DNA from: Geobacter sp.
Lineage (GTDB): Bacteria; Desulfobacterota; Desulfuromonadia; Geobacterales; Geobacteraceae
Assembly: GCA_003574885.1 (NCBI GenBank)
Contig: PJFC01000003.1
Span: 62,001 to 126,000 of the forward strand
Reading direction: 5' to 3'
Length of the DNA: 64,000 nt
Shown piece after piece: positions 45,029 through 54,420 of this stretch; the stretch's first letter is position 1, and each line of letters opens with the position of its first letter. Under the pieces are notes generated by a model that was given only the letters and a program-made list of their open reading frames with translations, did no database searches and had not been told where the DNA came from. The position numbers were made by a program, and so were the translations under genes.

Positions 45029-45056
45029 AAACCCCGCTTCCGAAAAAGCGGGGTTT
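45029..45056 (+). terminator. Terminator after the transposase
   Basis: AAACCCCGCTT pairs with AAGCGGGGTTT around a 6-base loop inside the right end of the element. Confidence 0.65.
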
Positions 45057-45071
45057 GTCATAAATCTGGGA

Positions 45072-45093
45072 CGGGATATCTTATATCCCGCCC
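45072..45093. terminator. Palindromic terminator, right copy
   Basis: The 22-base sequence is identical to 43897-43918, here followed by TTTCCTGTTT. It lies after the glycosyltransferase gene on the minus strand and completes the duplication around the insertion element. Confidence 0.75.
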
Positions 45094-45160
45094 TTTCCTG
45101 TTTATGATTGTTGAGTAAAATGGATTTGCAGCTGAATATATCCAAAATGTCGTAATGCGA

Positions 45161-46342
45161 TTATTTTAACATCTCAAATAACTGAATCAAATGTTGTCCG
45201 TTTGTCTGTGGATTAAAATATATATCGCATTTTTTTCTGCCATTCTCCCCGATTGCTATTGATTCGTCAGGATTGTCCAAGCAGTATTCGAGAGCTTTCT
45301 GGATTTGATCAATGTTATCTGGTTCTACAATAAATGCATCTCTAAAATTTTCGAGATAATAATTAACATCACTGACGTTAGAAACTATCACTGGATTGCC
45401 TGTCGCTAAATACTCACCTAATTTAAACGGAAAGCCAGCATTCGCAAAATCCGATCCGGATCTGGTTATACACATGACATCCGCTTCTTTCAGAAAAGGA
45501 TAAAATTCATTATCATCTAGATACCCAATGTAGTTTATCTTTGGATTTTCGGCAATACGTTCCTTGATTATGGGTAGCCTATAACCATTTCCAGCCAATA
45601 GTAGGACACAATTATTTTTTCGCTTTGAAATATTCTCGAATGCTGAAATCAATAATTCAACGCCATCTTTTTCAGCAAAAGTACCAGCATAGACAATCTT
45701 TACTGGATTTGAATACTTCAACTTCCTCTCGTCCTGATTGTTTATTGCAGCAGAGATTGGAATTAGCATGACAGGTATATTGCCACAAGACTTTTTTATA
45801 TATTTATCCCTCAGGTAGCCTGAGACTGCGACAATGCCATTTGCCAATTTAACTGTATACTTATCCAGTTCTCCAGAGACCGTATGCTTAACACTTGCCA
45901 AAAAGTGAGTCTTTTCGCGGAAATAGCTGCCATCCTCAACAATGTCAAAAACTATGTAGTACCCAAGCAATTTGGCAAATACGATAAACATAAAGCTTTC
46001 GATTGATAACCCTGCATAACAAAACACAATATTTTTTTTACTATTTTGCTTCCATGCCACTAGAGTTGCCAAACCTTTAACTAAATATATCGTAAGAGTT
46101 AATGGTATTAATATATTTACTTTTACATCATTGCCAATAGTTTTGAAATAAACTCCTTTATGGGTTCCTTCAAATTCAGCTTTTTTTAGACTGACACCGC
46201 CCTGCCGCAATATCAAGAGTTTTACATCGATAGATTCCTGTGTCAGATAGTCAATAAAGTGTTGAATTCGCTTAGTCCCTGCCATCCCCTGTGGATAATG
46301 GAAGTTGCCCATAAATACAACATTCATAAGTTTATCCGTCAT
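45161..46342 (-). CDS. Glycosyltransferase, GT4-type
   Basis: A GT-B glycosyltransferase of about 393 residues. The carboxy half has the nucleotide-sugar binding region KIVYAGTFAEKDGVELLISAF, then LLLAGNGYRLP and the ADVMCITRSGSDFANAGFP plus KLGEYLATGNPVIVSN segment with the E-x7-E-like pattern of family 4. The amino half resembles GT4 acceptor domains (GNFHYPQGMAGTKR). I chose the ATG at 46342 with GGTGG upstream; the frame extends nine codons further. It is the last gene of the glycan locus. The sugar it transfers is unknown. Confidence 0.85.
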   Translation of the reverse strand: MTDKLMNVVFMGNFHYPQGMAGTKRIQHFIDYLTQESIDVKLLILRQGGVSLKKAEFEGTHKGVYFKTIGNDVKVNILIPLTLTIYLVKGLATLVAWKQNSKKNIVFCYAGLSIESFMFIVFAKLLGYYIVFDIVEDGSYFREKTHFLASVKHTVSGELDKYTVKLANGIVAVSGYLRDKYIKKSCGNIPVMLIPISAAINNQDERKLKYSNPVKIVYAGTFAEKDGVELLISAFENISKRKNNCVLLLAGNGYRLPIIKERIAENPKINYIGYLDDNEFYPFLKEADVMCITRSGSDFANAGFPFKLGEYLATGNPVIVSNVSDVNYYLENFRDAFIVEPDNIDQIQKALEYCLDNPDESIAIGENGRKKCDIYFNPQTNGQHLIQLFEMLK

Positions 46343-46452
46343 AGTTACCACCAACGCATGTTTACCCACTAATATCCATACTGAATTTTAATTTACTGAT
46401 AGTACTTTCATAGCAACTAATGCTATTTTGACTATTTATTTAATGTGCCAAG

Positions 46453-47604
46453 CTACTTGAAGTTTTTTATTATATTGTCCGCAGCCTTACCATTACCATA
46501 AACATTAATATCTGTCTCAATAATAGTATATTGCATGTCATTGAATGCTGCTAAAATTGATTTTTTATCAGAGCCAGCAATAATGTTAACTTTGAGATCT
46601 ATCAACTCGCGCCACTCTGTCTCATCACGCAACGTCACACACGGCTTTGAAAAGAAAAAAGCTTCCTTCTGTAATCCCCCACTGTCAGTCAAAACTATCT
46701 TGGTATTTTTCAAAAGTTCAATCATATCAAAATACCCAACTGGTTTTATGATCATTAATTTATCGCCACAATTCGGTATTAGTAAGTCAATAGTCGATAA
46801 TATCTTTTGGGTCCTCGGATGAAGCGGGATAACAACTGGCATACATTCACTGATTTTCTGTAATGCTCCAAAAATGTTCCTCAAACGAATTGGGTCATCT
46901 GTATTTTCAGCCCTGTGAACAGTACAAAGGACAAAGTCTCTATCAACTAGTTTTAAATCTTTTACTATGGAGCTGTTTTGAGAAGAGAATGTGCTGTAAT
47001 AAAGCGCAGCATCTTGCATTACGTCTCCTGTTTTTACTATTAAAGGGTAATCATTGGTTAGCACATATCCTTCATTTTTAAGATTTTTGACTGCTGTATC
47101 AGTCGGGCAGCAAAGTATGTCACTTATCCGGTCCGTCAGTATTCTGTTAATCTCTTCAGGCATTCCCATATTGTAACTGCGTAACCCAGACTCAATGTGA
47201 ACTACTTTAATGTGAAGTTTTTTTGCTGCCAGTGCGCCGGCAAGAGTAGAATTGGTATCACCGTATACCATGACGTAGTCAGGCTTCTCCACCAGCAGAA
47301 CCTCTTCAATTTTTTCGAGCATCCTACCTGTCATCGCACCATGATTCATCGAGTTTATATTCAGATGGTAATCAGGAGTGGGGATTTGCATTTCTTTGAA
47401 AAATACCTCAGACATATTTGTGTCAAAATGCTGACCGGTATGAACAATGACTTCATTGATAGTTCGCTCTTCTTTCGCATATTTAGCAACCATGATGTTT
47501 CGGGCCTTGATAGCCCTGCTCACAGCAGCCGCCTTGATGAATTGTGGCCTTGCTCCAACTATAGTAACGACTTTTACTCGTCTCTCACTACCAACTTTTA
47601 ACAT
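46453..47604 (-). CDS. wbpI: UDP-N-acetylglucosamine 2-epimerase family enzyme (WbpI-like)
   Basis: A 383-residue nonhydrolysing 2-epimerase (VVTIVGARPQFIKAAAVSRA, VIVHTGQHFDTNMSEVFF, YGDTNSTLAGALAA, HIESGLRSYNMGMPEEINR, VLTDSGGLQKEA). Because WbpB- and WbpD-like genes lie directly upstream, the likely substrate is UDP-2,3-diacetamido-glucuronate, giving the manno isomer, rather than plain UDP-GlcNAc. ATG 47604 with AAGGGG upstream is preferred over a GTG seven codons earlier. Confidence 0.88.
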   Translation of the reverse strand: MLKVGSERRVKVVTIVGARPQFIKAAAVSRAIKARNIMVAKYAKEERTINEVIVHTGQHFDTNMSEVFFKEMQIPTPDYHLNINSMNHGAMTGRMLEKIEEVLLVEKPDYVMVYGDTNSTLAGALAAKKLHIKVVHIESGLRSYNMGMPEEINRILTDRISDILCCPTDTAVKNLKNEGYVLTNDYPLIVKTGDVMQDAALYYSTFSSQNSSIVKDLKLVDRDFVLCTVHRAENTDDPIRLRNIFGALQKISECMPVVIPLHPRTQKILSTIDLLIPNCGDKLMIIKPVGYFDMIELLKNTKIVLTDSGGLQKEAFFFSKPCVTLRDETEWRELIDLKVNIIAGSDKKSILAAFNDMQYTIIETDINVYGNGKAADNIIKNFK

Positions 47605-47707
47605 GGAGCCCCTTAAATTAACCACGAATCAAACAAGTAACATAATCATTGTCGACTGTGATCGTGCACTGACTGACGGTCAAAATTAATTTTATCCTAT
47701 CAGCCTA

Positions 47708-48358
47708 TCACTTCTTCTTTAGTTCATCATAAAAAGCTTCACCCACTGCCAATTTTTCTGGAAGAGAGTCATCTTCTGACAAATCAAGGCATTTGAGCAG
47801 GCCAGGTTCCACTTCTTTATATCGCATAGAGCTTTCAGGGCAGGTCATGATACCTTCTGCATCGGGATTATACAGTAGGTGCCCATGGCGGCTCATCCAA
47901 CCTTTCTGGCGTGCGGGTACGCCGACCATCAGGGCATAGTCAGGAACATCCTTTGCCACCACTGCACCTGCGGCAATGAAGGCATAACGACCAATGGTTA
48001 TACCGCATAAAACTGTGGCATTTGCACCAATGGAACACCCCCGCTGTAGAAGGGTCTTTTCGTAGAGAGTGCGACGAAGTATCTGAGAGCGAGGATTCGT
48101 TACATTGGTAAGCACACATGAAGGGCCAAGGAAAACATCATCCTCAATGGTGATTCCTTCATAGATGGAGACATTATTCTGCACCTTGACGTTGTTGCCT
48201 ATGATGGTACCACCTGCCACAGAGACATTCTGTCCAAAGCTGCACTTTTCACCGATTTTTGCACCGGAGAGGATATGGGAGAAGTGCCATATCTTGGTCC
48301 CCCTGCCTATCTCCGCGCCTTCATCAACATATGATGATTCATGTACGAAGTAATCCAT
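47708..48358 (-). CDS. wbpD: UDP-3-amino-glucuronate N-acetyltransferase (WbpD-like)
   Basis: A left-handed beta-helix acetyltransferase of 216 residues. Hexapeptide repeats run through most of the length ([45 protein letters not shown]), and the ending [20 protein letters not shown] is very close to what I recall of Pseudomonas WbpD. It acetylates the 3-amino group of UDP-2-acetamido-3-amino-glucuronate using acetyl-CoA. The carboxy-terminal 50 residues, with a CPES stretch, extend past the usual end. It is 16 bases after the WbpB-like gene. Confidence 0.92.
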   Translation of the reverse strand: MDYFVHESSYVDEGAEIGRGTKIWHFSHILSGAKIGEKCSFGQNVSVAGGTIIGNNVKVQNNVSIYEGITIEDDVFLGPSCVLTNVTNPRSQILRRTLYEKTLLQRGCSIGANATVLCGITIGRYAFIAAGAVVAKDVPDYALMVGVPARQKGWMSRHGHLLYNPDAEGIMTCPESSMRYKEVEPGLLKCLDLSEDDSLPEKLAVGEAFYDELKKK

Positions 48359-48374
48359 GTGCCCTCCGGTGGGT

Positions 48375-49343
48375 CTACTTTTTTTTCAACATAGGATGGA
48401 TATGGGAAGCTTCTCCCATTGTCGCCGAGGAGTTCCTCAGGTCGTAAACCAGGTTAATCGATGGGCGGACATCCTCAATTCCAAAGCCACGGCCAGCGAG
48501 TATATCCCTGTACACAACGGTATGAAGGTCGGTAAAGCCATCTGAAAATTCGAACTCTTCTCCATCAACAGAAATAGAGCGATAGGTCGACTTGCCAGCA
48601 GACGTGGCAACCTCGGGAAGACATTCTTTTGCGACAGAGAGGAACCAGCGTACATTCGCTTTTTCAAGCTCAAAGAACCCTGCCATCATCCTGTCGGTGC
48701 TCAGGTGAACCTCCTTGCGTTGCACTTTACCGAATATCCACATAAGCATATCGAAAAAATGTACTCCAATATTCATGGCCACCCCGCCAGATTTCTGAAC
48801 GTCCCCTTTCCATGAGTTAAAATACCAGTTTCCTCTGGAAGTAATGTAGGTGAGGTCTATTGAGAATTTGTTATCTGCGGAAGTAGTATCTATTTTTTGT
48901 TTAAGGGCCATAATTGCAGGATGTACACGTAGCTGGAGAATATTATATACCTTTTTCCCGCTCTCCCGTTCCAACTCTCCAAGAGCGTCCAGATTCCAGG
49001 GGTTAATGACAAGGGGCTTTTCACAGATTGCGTGAGCGCCAACGCGCAAGGCAAAACGTATATGCGCATCATGCAAGTAATTCGGAGAGCAAATGCTTAC
49101 ATAATCAATTTTTTTACCTTCCCCTTGACGTCGCAGTTTATCAACATGCCGGTCAAACCTCTCGAATTCATTAAAAAATGATACATCATAAGAAAAGCTG
49201 TCGATAATACCGACGGAGTCAGACTTATCAACAGCAGCAAGTAAACGGTTACCCGTATCGCATATAGCTTTCATGTGACGGGGTGCTATGTAACCAGCTG
49301 CGCCGATAAGAGCAAAATTACTTACGCTGTCATAAGTATTCAT
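48375..49343 (-). CDS. wbpB: UDP-2-acetamido-2-deoxyglucuronate 3-dehydrogenase (WbpB-like)
   Basis: A Gfo/Idh/MocA oxidoreductase of 322 residues. [37 protein letters not shown] and [15 protein letters not shown] closely match recalled WbpB. It oxidises the 3-position of UDP-GlcNAcA so that a WbpE aminotransferase can add nitrogen. The start overlaps the upstream gene by four bases (ATGA). Neither WbpA (6-dehydrogenase) nor WbpE is in the window, so these must be encoded elsewhere or beyond the right edge. Confidence 0.92.
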   Translation of the reverse strand: MNTYDSVSNFALIGAAGYIAPRHMKAICDTGNRLLAAVDKSDSVGIIDSFSYDVSFFNEFERFDRHVDKLRRQGEGKKIDYVSICSPNYLHDAHIRFALRVGAHAICEKPLVINPWNLDALGELERESGKKVYNILQLRVHPAIMALKQKIDTTSADNKFSIDLTYITSRGNWYFNSWKGDVQKSGGVAMNIGVHFFDMLMWIFGKVQRKEVHLSTDRMMAGFFELEKANVRWFLSVAKECLPEVATSAGKSTYRSISVDGEEFEFSDGFTDLHTVVYRDILAGRGFGIEDVRPSINLVYDLRNSSATMGEASHIHPMLKKK

Positions 49344-50530
49344 ATTCCATCCTTTATTCCAGATGACTTGTAATATTCTGACTGTGCATATAACATTGGC
49401 ATTACTGCCCAGCGGAGATAACTCATTTTGTTCAGTTTACCCAATATATCTATCTGATAACCATAAGATTCCTTGGAAGGGACATAGAAGTGTTCATGTA
49501 TTGCCTTATATAGTTTTTCCGCTTCAGAGCGTTGTCCGGTCAATAACAACAAATTGAGAAGTTCGGCTTGGTCGTAAATATCAAATTTAGCCAATGTCGG
49601 GTTTGCCTTAACAGTAAATTTGCGAGCCAAACCGTATTTTTGATCGTAGAAGTTTGTCAATATGTATTCTATACCGCGGTTTATTGTAGTTGTGGTATCT
49701 TTGCCCGTGTTTTCACTATATTTTATTATATTTTTAAGTATATAACATGAATGATAACAATCAATAAAGTTGCCATTGGCCTTATCTGCATAATAAGGCC
49801 AACTACCGTCGTCATTTTGGTTTGATTCTATGAAATTACAGATGCGGTGAGCCTTATCCTGAAGTATATTATTTAACCCTGCAATTCTGTTTGCCAACAG
49901 AGAATACAACATCATGGCATAGGCATTACCATTTATAACAATGCGCTTATCACGTGAGGGGCCATAGCTCACAGCCAACATCTGAGCATTATCAACAAGT
50001 TTGTGAAGATCATTATCAAGAAAATGCAGCGACGAGAGGGCTATTTCGAGATATTTTTCATTTTTTGTAACATCTGAGAACTTCACTAAAGCTTCAACAC
50101 AATATGGCGTTGTTGTGATAAAAGGAGTCAACGGGGGGAAGCAGCCGGTTTTTGTCATCCAAGGCATGTCAAACCCCCAACATGCCCCGCTATATCCCTT
50201 TGACTGGTTTGCCACAAGCCAATCAACTGATTCTGTTGCCAGGTCAACGAACTTCTTTTGAGATGTCAGTTGAAAGTAATTCAAGGCAATCAACACAGCA
50301 AAAGCTCTTACTGCTGGATATTCCTGAGGTTTAATAAATAACCTGATAAGCCGTGGAGCATACATATCAAGCAGATAAAACGGGCCGACGATCGGGATGG
50401 TAATCTTACCTTTGCCGTAATAGAGTTTCTTGAGCCATAACCCAAACCCGGTTCTCCATAGATCATACGGGTCATGAGTTCTCAAATCAGATCCCAATAA
50501 GCGCTCGATATGGGAAAATTCAACATTCAT
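49340..50530 (-). CDS. Alpha/alpha-toroid protein of the polysaccharide locus
   Basis: A 396-residue protein that I predict to be an alpha/alpha barrel: repeated helical pairs with small motifs such as NQNDDGSWPYYAD, GACWGFDMPW and YDQAELLNLLLLTG, resembling terpenoid-cyclase, heparinase or C5-epimerase folds. No signal peptide is seen. Related proteins occur in capsule and exopolysaccharide loci, some likely being epimerases or lyases, but the function is not established. ATG 50530 overlaps the upstream glycosyltransferase by four bases and has GGGAGG 7 bases upstream. Confidence 0.75.
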   Translation of the reverse strand: MNVEFSHIERLLGSDLRTHDPYDLWRTGFGLWLKKLYYGKGKITIPIVGPFYLLDMYAPRLIRLFIKPQEYPAVRAFAVLIALNYFQLTSQKKFVDLATESVDWLVANQSKGYSGACWGFDMPWMTKTGCFPPLTPFITTTPYCVEALVKFSDVTKNEKYLEIALSSLHFLDNDLHKLVDNAQMLAVSYGPSRDKRIVINGNAYAMMLYSLLANRIAGLNNILQDKAHRICNFIESNQNDDGSWPYYADKANGNFIDCYHSCYILKNIIKYSENTGKDTTTTINRGIEYILTNFYDQKYGLARKFTVKANPTLAKFDIYDQAELLNLLLLTGQRSEAEKLYKAIHEHFYVPSKESYGYQIDILGKLNKMSYLRWAVMPMLYAQSEYYKSSGIKDGI

Positions 50531-51594
50531 TGAGCTACCTCCCAATACATTTCCTCGAGCCTCTTAACTACGTTCCTTATTTCATAATTTTCTCTTGCTT
50601 TCAGTATGTTATTAAGAGAAATAAACTGCCAAAGGGCTTTATTCTCGATCAAATACTTAACTTTAGCTGCAAAATCAATCGGTTCTCTGGATTCTACTAA
50701 AAAACCATTATCACCATCTATCAATACATCCGGAATACCGGCAACCGGTCTTGTGACTATGGGAAGCCCCATTCCCATACCTTCGATTACACATATCGGC
50801 ATACCCTCACCATAAGAAGTTGGGAACAGCATAATACCGCACTGCTGCAAGAGAGTATATTTGGCATTCCCCTCAATCCAGCCCGTGAATTCAACATTAT
50901 CACTCAGATTATGTGCAACCACATATCCCTGCATATCTTCAAGCAATTCACCATCTCCGGCCATGTACAGTTTAACCTGTGGAAAATCCCTGGCAACTAT
51001 TTCGACAGCTTTAATAGCCTCAAGGCAACCCTTGCCTCGAGCGAATCGTGACAAGAAAATTATCTTGAAGGGGTCTTTAGTGCCATCGACCTCATGATGT
51101 TCGAAAATTGTAGTATTCAGAGATATACGTCCAGGATCATACCCCCATCTTTCAAGAGTTACTTTAAATTGGCTCGCAAGTACCAATCCCTTGTCAAAAC
51201 AAAAGATTGATCTGAACAGACATTTTGCATATTTCTCGATCTTTCCTTCTAACCCATGATTCCACCCATGAAAGAACACGATGGTTTTTTTATCGAATAT
51301 CGTCTTTGCAATTAAATGGTATACTCCGTCGCGTAGTATTGCTCTCATATCAAGTGAAGGGTTAAAAACTATAAGGTCCTTACCACGAAACACCTTAAAT
51401 AGATTAGATAGGTCTTTAGCAGATTTATATACTCTATTTAAGAATGTAGTATTTGTATCGTATTTACCTGTGTAATAGAATTGGAGCGCCATTCTATCGG
51501 AATTGAAATATTTTTCAACCATCTCATAATAATCGGCAACACCACCTTTAGCGTTAGGAGAAGGGCATAATATAAGTATTGATTTGTATTTCAT
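50527..51594 (-). CDS. Glycosyltransferase, GT4 family
   Basis: A GT-B enzyme of about 355 residues. Visible are the acceptor-side CPSPNAKGGVADYYE loop, FKIIFLSRFARGKGCLEAI, YMAGDGELLEDM and the E-x7-E motif region YGEGMPICVIEGMGMGLPI followed by VAGIPDVL. It transfers an unknown sugar in the repeat-unit pathway. The open frame starts at 51648; I prefer ATG 51594 (MKYKSILILCPSP) by family alignment, but no start has a strong ribosome site. Confidence 0.85.
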   Translation of the reverse strand: MKYKSILILCPSPNAKGGVADYYEMVEKYFNSDRMALQFYYTGKYDTNTTFLNRVYKSAKDLSNLFKVFRGKDLIVFNPSLDMRAILRDGVYHLIAKTIFDKKTIVFFHGWNHGLEGKIEKYAKCLFRSIFCFDKGLVLASQFKVTLERWGYDPGRISLNTTIFEHHEVDGTKDPFKIIFLSRFARGKGCLEAIKAVEIVARDFPQVKLYMAGDGELLEDMQGYVVAHNLSDNVEFTGWIEGNAKYTLLQQCGIMLFPTSYGEGMPICVIEGMGMGLPIVTRPVAGIPDVLIDGDNGFLVESREPIDFAAKVKYLIENKALWQFISLNNILKARENYEIRNVVKRLEEMYWEVAQ

Positions 51595-51669
51595 AAAGTA
51601 GTGTCTCATGTTAGTTTTTATACTCGTATCTATAATAATGCTATACATTTAATTCTCAAATATTTAGCA

Positions 51670-52995
51670 TTATGCCCTTTGCACGCTTCGTCCATTCCTC
51701 CTCAACTTATCAAAACGTACAGATCTATCAATAAGAACTTTATTTCTTGATTCTGACAAACAACCAATGCATCTTCCTGCCAATAAACAAATCAAATAAG
51801 AATGCGGAGTAAGAGAAGGGTTGAGATACGTGCTGAAACCGGTACAGGCCAGTCCCCACAATACGACAAGAATTGCAGCAGCAGCATCATCACCGGTAAC
51901 TCTACTAAAAAACAATTTTATTCCCGGGAAAACAATCAGGACAAAATATGAGATCATCATTGGGAATCCGCCAATAAAAGCCATCCAGAGATATGCATTG
52001 TCAAAATAATGGTACTCTTCACGTCCCTCGCCAGTACTAAATTCCCACGACGCATCCGGCCCACTTCCAAGAATCAAGTCTGTAGCTTGCACTTGGGAGA
52101 AAAATTGCACATATTGACCAATACGGCTTTCTTCAAAGCTTCGACTACTGAATGTATCAAATGCGCCAGCCAATGGCCCATGCAAAAACAGAATTGCAAT
52201 CAATATCATCACAATCGACAATCCAATGCTGGCAGAATATCTTTTAATGAATGTCTTTTGGGTCTTATATTTTATTGCACTAACATAATTGAATGCAATA
52301 AATAGAAATATAGACATCAAGAACCACGATCGTGTTTGTGTGAATATAGTTGTAATAATAAATACAATGTATGGCAAAAATCTTACATACAATTTTGTAC
52401 CGCGACTGTTCCAGGAAGTTAACAGTGTCCAACCAGAAAACCACATCAGTATAACCATATACTGGACAGGTGCAGACAGCCATCTTTCTTCCATAACTAT
52501 TAGATGATAGCCGTAGATAGAATACAACGCTAAAGCAGCTGTTATATAAGAAAGATAACGTACCAACGGGTCAAGTACCTTCCAGACACTTTTGTCCATG
52601 CCCGCAAAAACAAGTATACACGAGAGCCAAACAAAGGGGCCGGTAGCACCTAAAGCCTTCCATGACAAGTAATCCTGAAACGTGTAGGAAAGCAACGCCC
52701 AGATAATACTGGTTATTTGAAGAAGCCAAAAAGCCAGCCGAGTACCACCACCTGCTTTCCGGTACCAACCATTTAACATAGCAACTGAACTTCCCGCTAT
52801 CATTGATATTATTCCAGTGCCGTGTAACAGGTAGTAGATAAATGGCTTACTTTTAGGATCAGCGAGAACATCGTATCCCATTGGATCGGTAGTTATAGCC
52901 ACAATCATACTTGCACACCAAGATGCAATCATTCCCAAAACGATCAGAGTTCTTGGTATTCTGTGAATGAAGTTGGCATGTCTGGTAGAATTCAT
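51670..52995 (-). CDS. O-antigen polymerase/ligase-like membrane protein (Wzy type)
   Basis: A multi-pass membrane protein of about 440 residues with 10-12 hydrophobic segments and a larger polar loop near residues 275-340 (LILGSGPDASWEFSTGEGRE, YHYFDNAYLWM), the layout of Wzy/WaaL proteins. In a Wzx/Wzy pathway it would polymerise repeat units at the periplasmic face. The frame opens at a TTG at 53034 overlapping wzx; I placed the start at the ATG at 52995 with low certainty. Confidence 0.82.
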   Translation of the reverse strand: MNSTRHANFIHRIPRTLIVLGMIASWCASMIVAITTDPMGYDVLADPKSKPFIYYLLHGTGIISMIAGSSVAMLNGWYRKAGGGTRLAFWLLQITSIIWALLSYTFQDYLSWKALGATGPFVWLSCILVFAGMDKSVWKVLDPLVRYLSYITAALALYSIYGYHLIVMEERWLSAPVQYMVILMWFSGWTLLTSWNSRGTKLYVRFLPYIVFIITTIFTQTRSWFLMSIFLFIAFNYVSAIKYKTQKTFIKRYSASIGLSIVMILIAILFLHGPLAGAFDTFSSRSFEESRIGQYVQFFSQVQATDLILGSGPDASWEFSTGEGREEYHYFDNAYLWMAFIGGFPMMISYFVLIVFPGIKLFFSRVTGDDAAAAILVVLWGLACTGFSTYLNPSLTPHSYLICLLAGRCIGCLSESRNKVLIDRSVRFDKLRRNGRSVQRA

Positions 52996-53026
52996 CACTA
53001 TGTCATAGTCCCGTGTTAATGTACTG

Positions 53027-54376
53027 TTAAACAATGGTTGAAGCGGCTATTGTTTTACTGACCCATGGTTCCTTTATGAGTTTAAAAAGCGCATAAAACA
53101 GCGGGATTATGGCAAAAGAGTAGCTATAAAGATACGCCAATGCTAAATCATGCGCATTAATTGCAAACCCTGTCAAACACAGCCCTAACAATAAAGAACC
53201 TCTTATCATATCAAGGGAGAACATCTGATTCGATTTCTCGGCTGCCCACAGCCCCGCAGTAGACACTGTCCAGATAGCACTTATAATGGCTCCAAATGCA
53301 ATGATTCTGAGGATTCCTGCCCCCACAACAAATTCAGCTCCATAAAGCTGCATAAGGTCCTCTGCAAAGAAAACCAGCACTAAGCATCCTGTTGACGTTA
53401 TAACGATGGTGAACAGTCCTGCACCCATAAGAGCTTTTGTGAAACCTAGACGATTACCTTCTGATTGCAGATTTGCCAGAACAGGTACAGTCACATCGTA
53501 AATTTTCTTAGGGATGAAGAGAAGTATACTTTGGAAGCGACTAGCAGCATTGAACATTCCAAATTCAACCAGACCATTTGGTTGTTTTGCCAACAAAATA
53601 CCAACAAACCAATTCGTTGCATACATGGCAATTCCACAAACGCCCACCATAGCTGACATCTTCAAAATACCCCGCTCTTGCCATACATTATGATAGGTTA
53701 TTGATATGTTGAACTGTTTACATTGTTTTCTGAGAAGAACCTGCCCAACAATACAACTGATGATACTCACGAGCGAAAACGCAATAATTGTTCCTGTCAA
53801 CCCACCATAATATGCGCCCCAAATTGCAAGTGGCAATTGAAGGACAGCCTGACTCAGATTATATGCTGCTGTATTACTGAATGCTTCAAAACCATTCAAA
53901 ACTCTAATTTGCAAATAATTTATCATTTCGAAAATTATCCAAAGGCTGGCAAATCTGATTTCGGTTGAGATATCTTGCTCAGGCAACACTGCTTTGGATA
54001 TAACTGTTGCAAAAAAATATAAGCTTGACCCCATTAATGTCGCACAAACTAACGTAAATATGAGTGAGAAGCCGATTATTCGACCAGTTCTCTCCGAGTC
54101 TATAGATCTCATGCTTGCAACGTATTTTGTTGCTGAGAATCCAACGCCAGCTTGTCCAAGTTCAGCAAGCATATAAATCGTGCTTTGAATAACTGCAAGT
54201 TTTCCGAAATCTTTTATCCCAATCATCCTCGCTACATATATACCAATAATGAAATTAACACTCTGCCTGCAGAGAGAACCCGCAGTAACCCACATCATCC
54301 CCCCTACAAATCGCTTGCGTAAGGAATTTGCAGGGAAATGATGATTTAGTAATTGTTGTAATTTGTTAAAATTCAT
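53027..54376 (-). CDS. wzx: Polysaccharide flippase, Wzx type
   Basis: A 449-residue protein with about 12-14 hydrophobic segments. The start FVGGMMWVTAGSLCRQSVNF and the region MIGIKDFGKLAVIQSTIYML are typical of the MOP/Wzx exporter superfamily. It would flip lipid-linked repeat units across the inner membrane for the adjacent Wzy-like protein. It has no strong ribosome site and slightly overlaps the wzy frame. Confidence 0.88.
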   Translation of the reverse strand: MNFNKLQQLLNHHFPANSLRKRFVGGMMWVTAGSLCRQSVNFIIGIYVARMIGIKDFGKLAVIQSTIYMLAELGQAGVGFSATKYVASMRSIDSERTGRIIGFSLIFTLVCATLMGSSLYFFATVISKAVLPEQDISTEIRFASLWIIFEMINYLQIRVLNGFEAFSNTAAYNLSQAVLQLPLAIWGAYYGGLTGTIIAFSLVSIISCIVGQVLLRKQCKQFNISITYHNVWQERGILKMSAMVGVCGIAMYATNWFVGILLAKQPNGLVEFGMFNAASRFQSILLFIPKKIYDVTVPVLANLQSEGNRLGFTKALMGAGLFTIVITSTGCLVLVFFAEDLMQLYGAEFVVGAGILRIIAFGAIISAIWTVSTAGLWAAEKSNQMFSLDMIRGSLLLGLCLTGFAINAHDLALAYLYSYSFAIIPLFYALFKLIKEPWVSKTIAASTIV

Positions 54377-54420
54377 TTAAGTTGGATGTCCGGCAATTAT
54401 TAATAATAATTAGTAGTCAA

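Larger units (their letters stand above)
43918..45069 (+). mobile_element. IS1182-type insertion element, deletion derivative
   Basis: About 1.15 kb. The ends are imperfect inverted repeats beginning CCAGATT (left at 43918, right complement ending 45069), with similarity continuing for about 20 bases. A 21-22-base direct repeat of a palindromic terminator flanks it (43897-43918 and 45072-45093). Inside the left end, a 14-bp hairpin with a T-run (43931-43980) would block transcription into the element; inside the right end, an 11-bp hairpin (45029-45056) ends the transposase transcript. The single transposase gene lacks part of its catalytic core. Confidence 0.78.
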
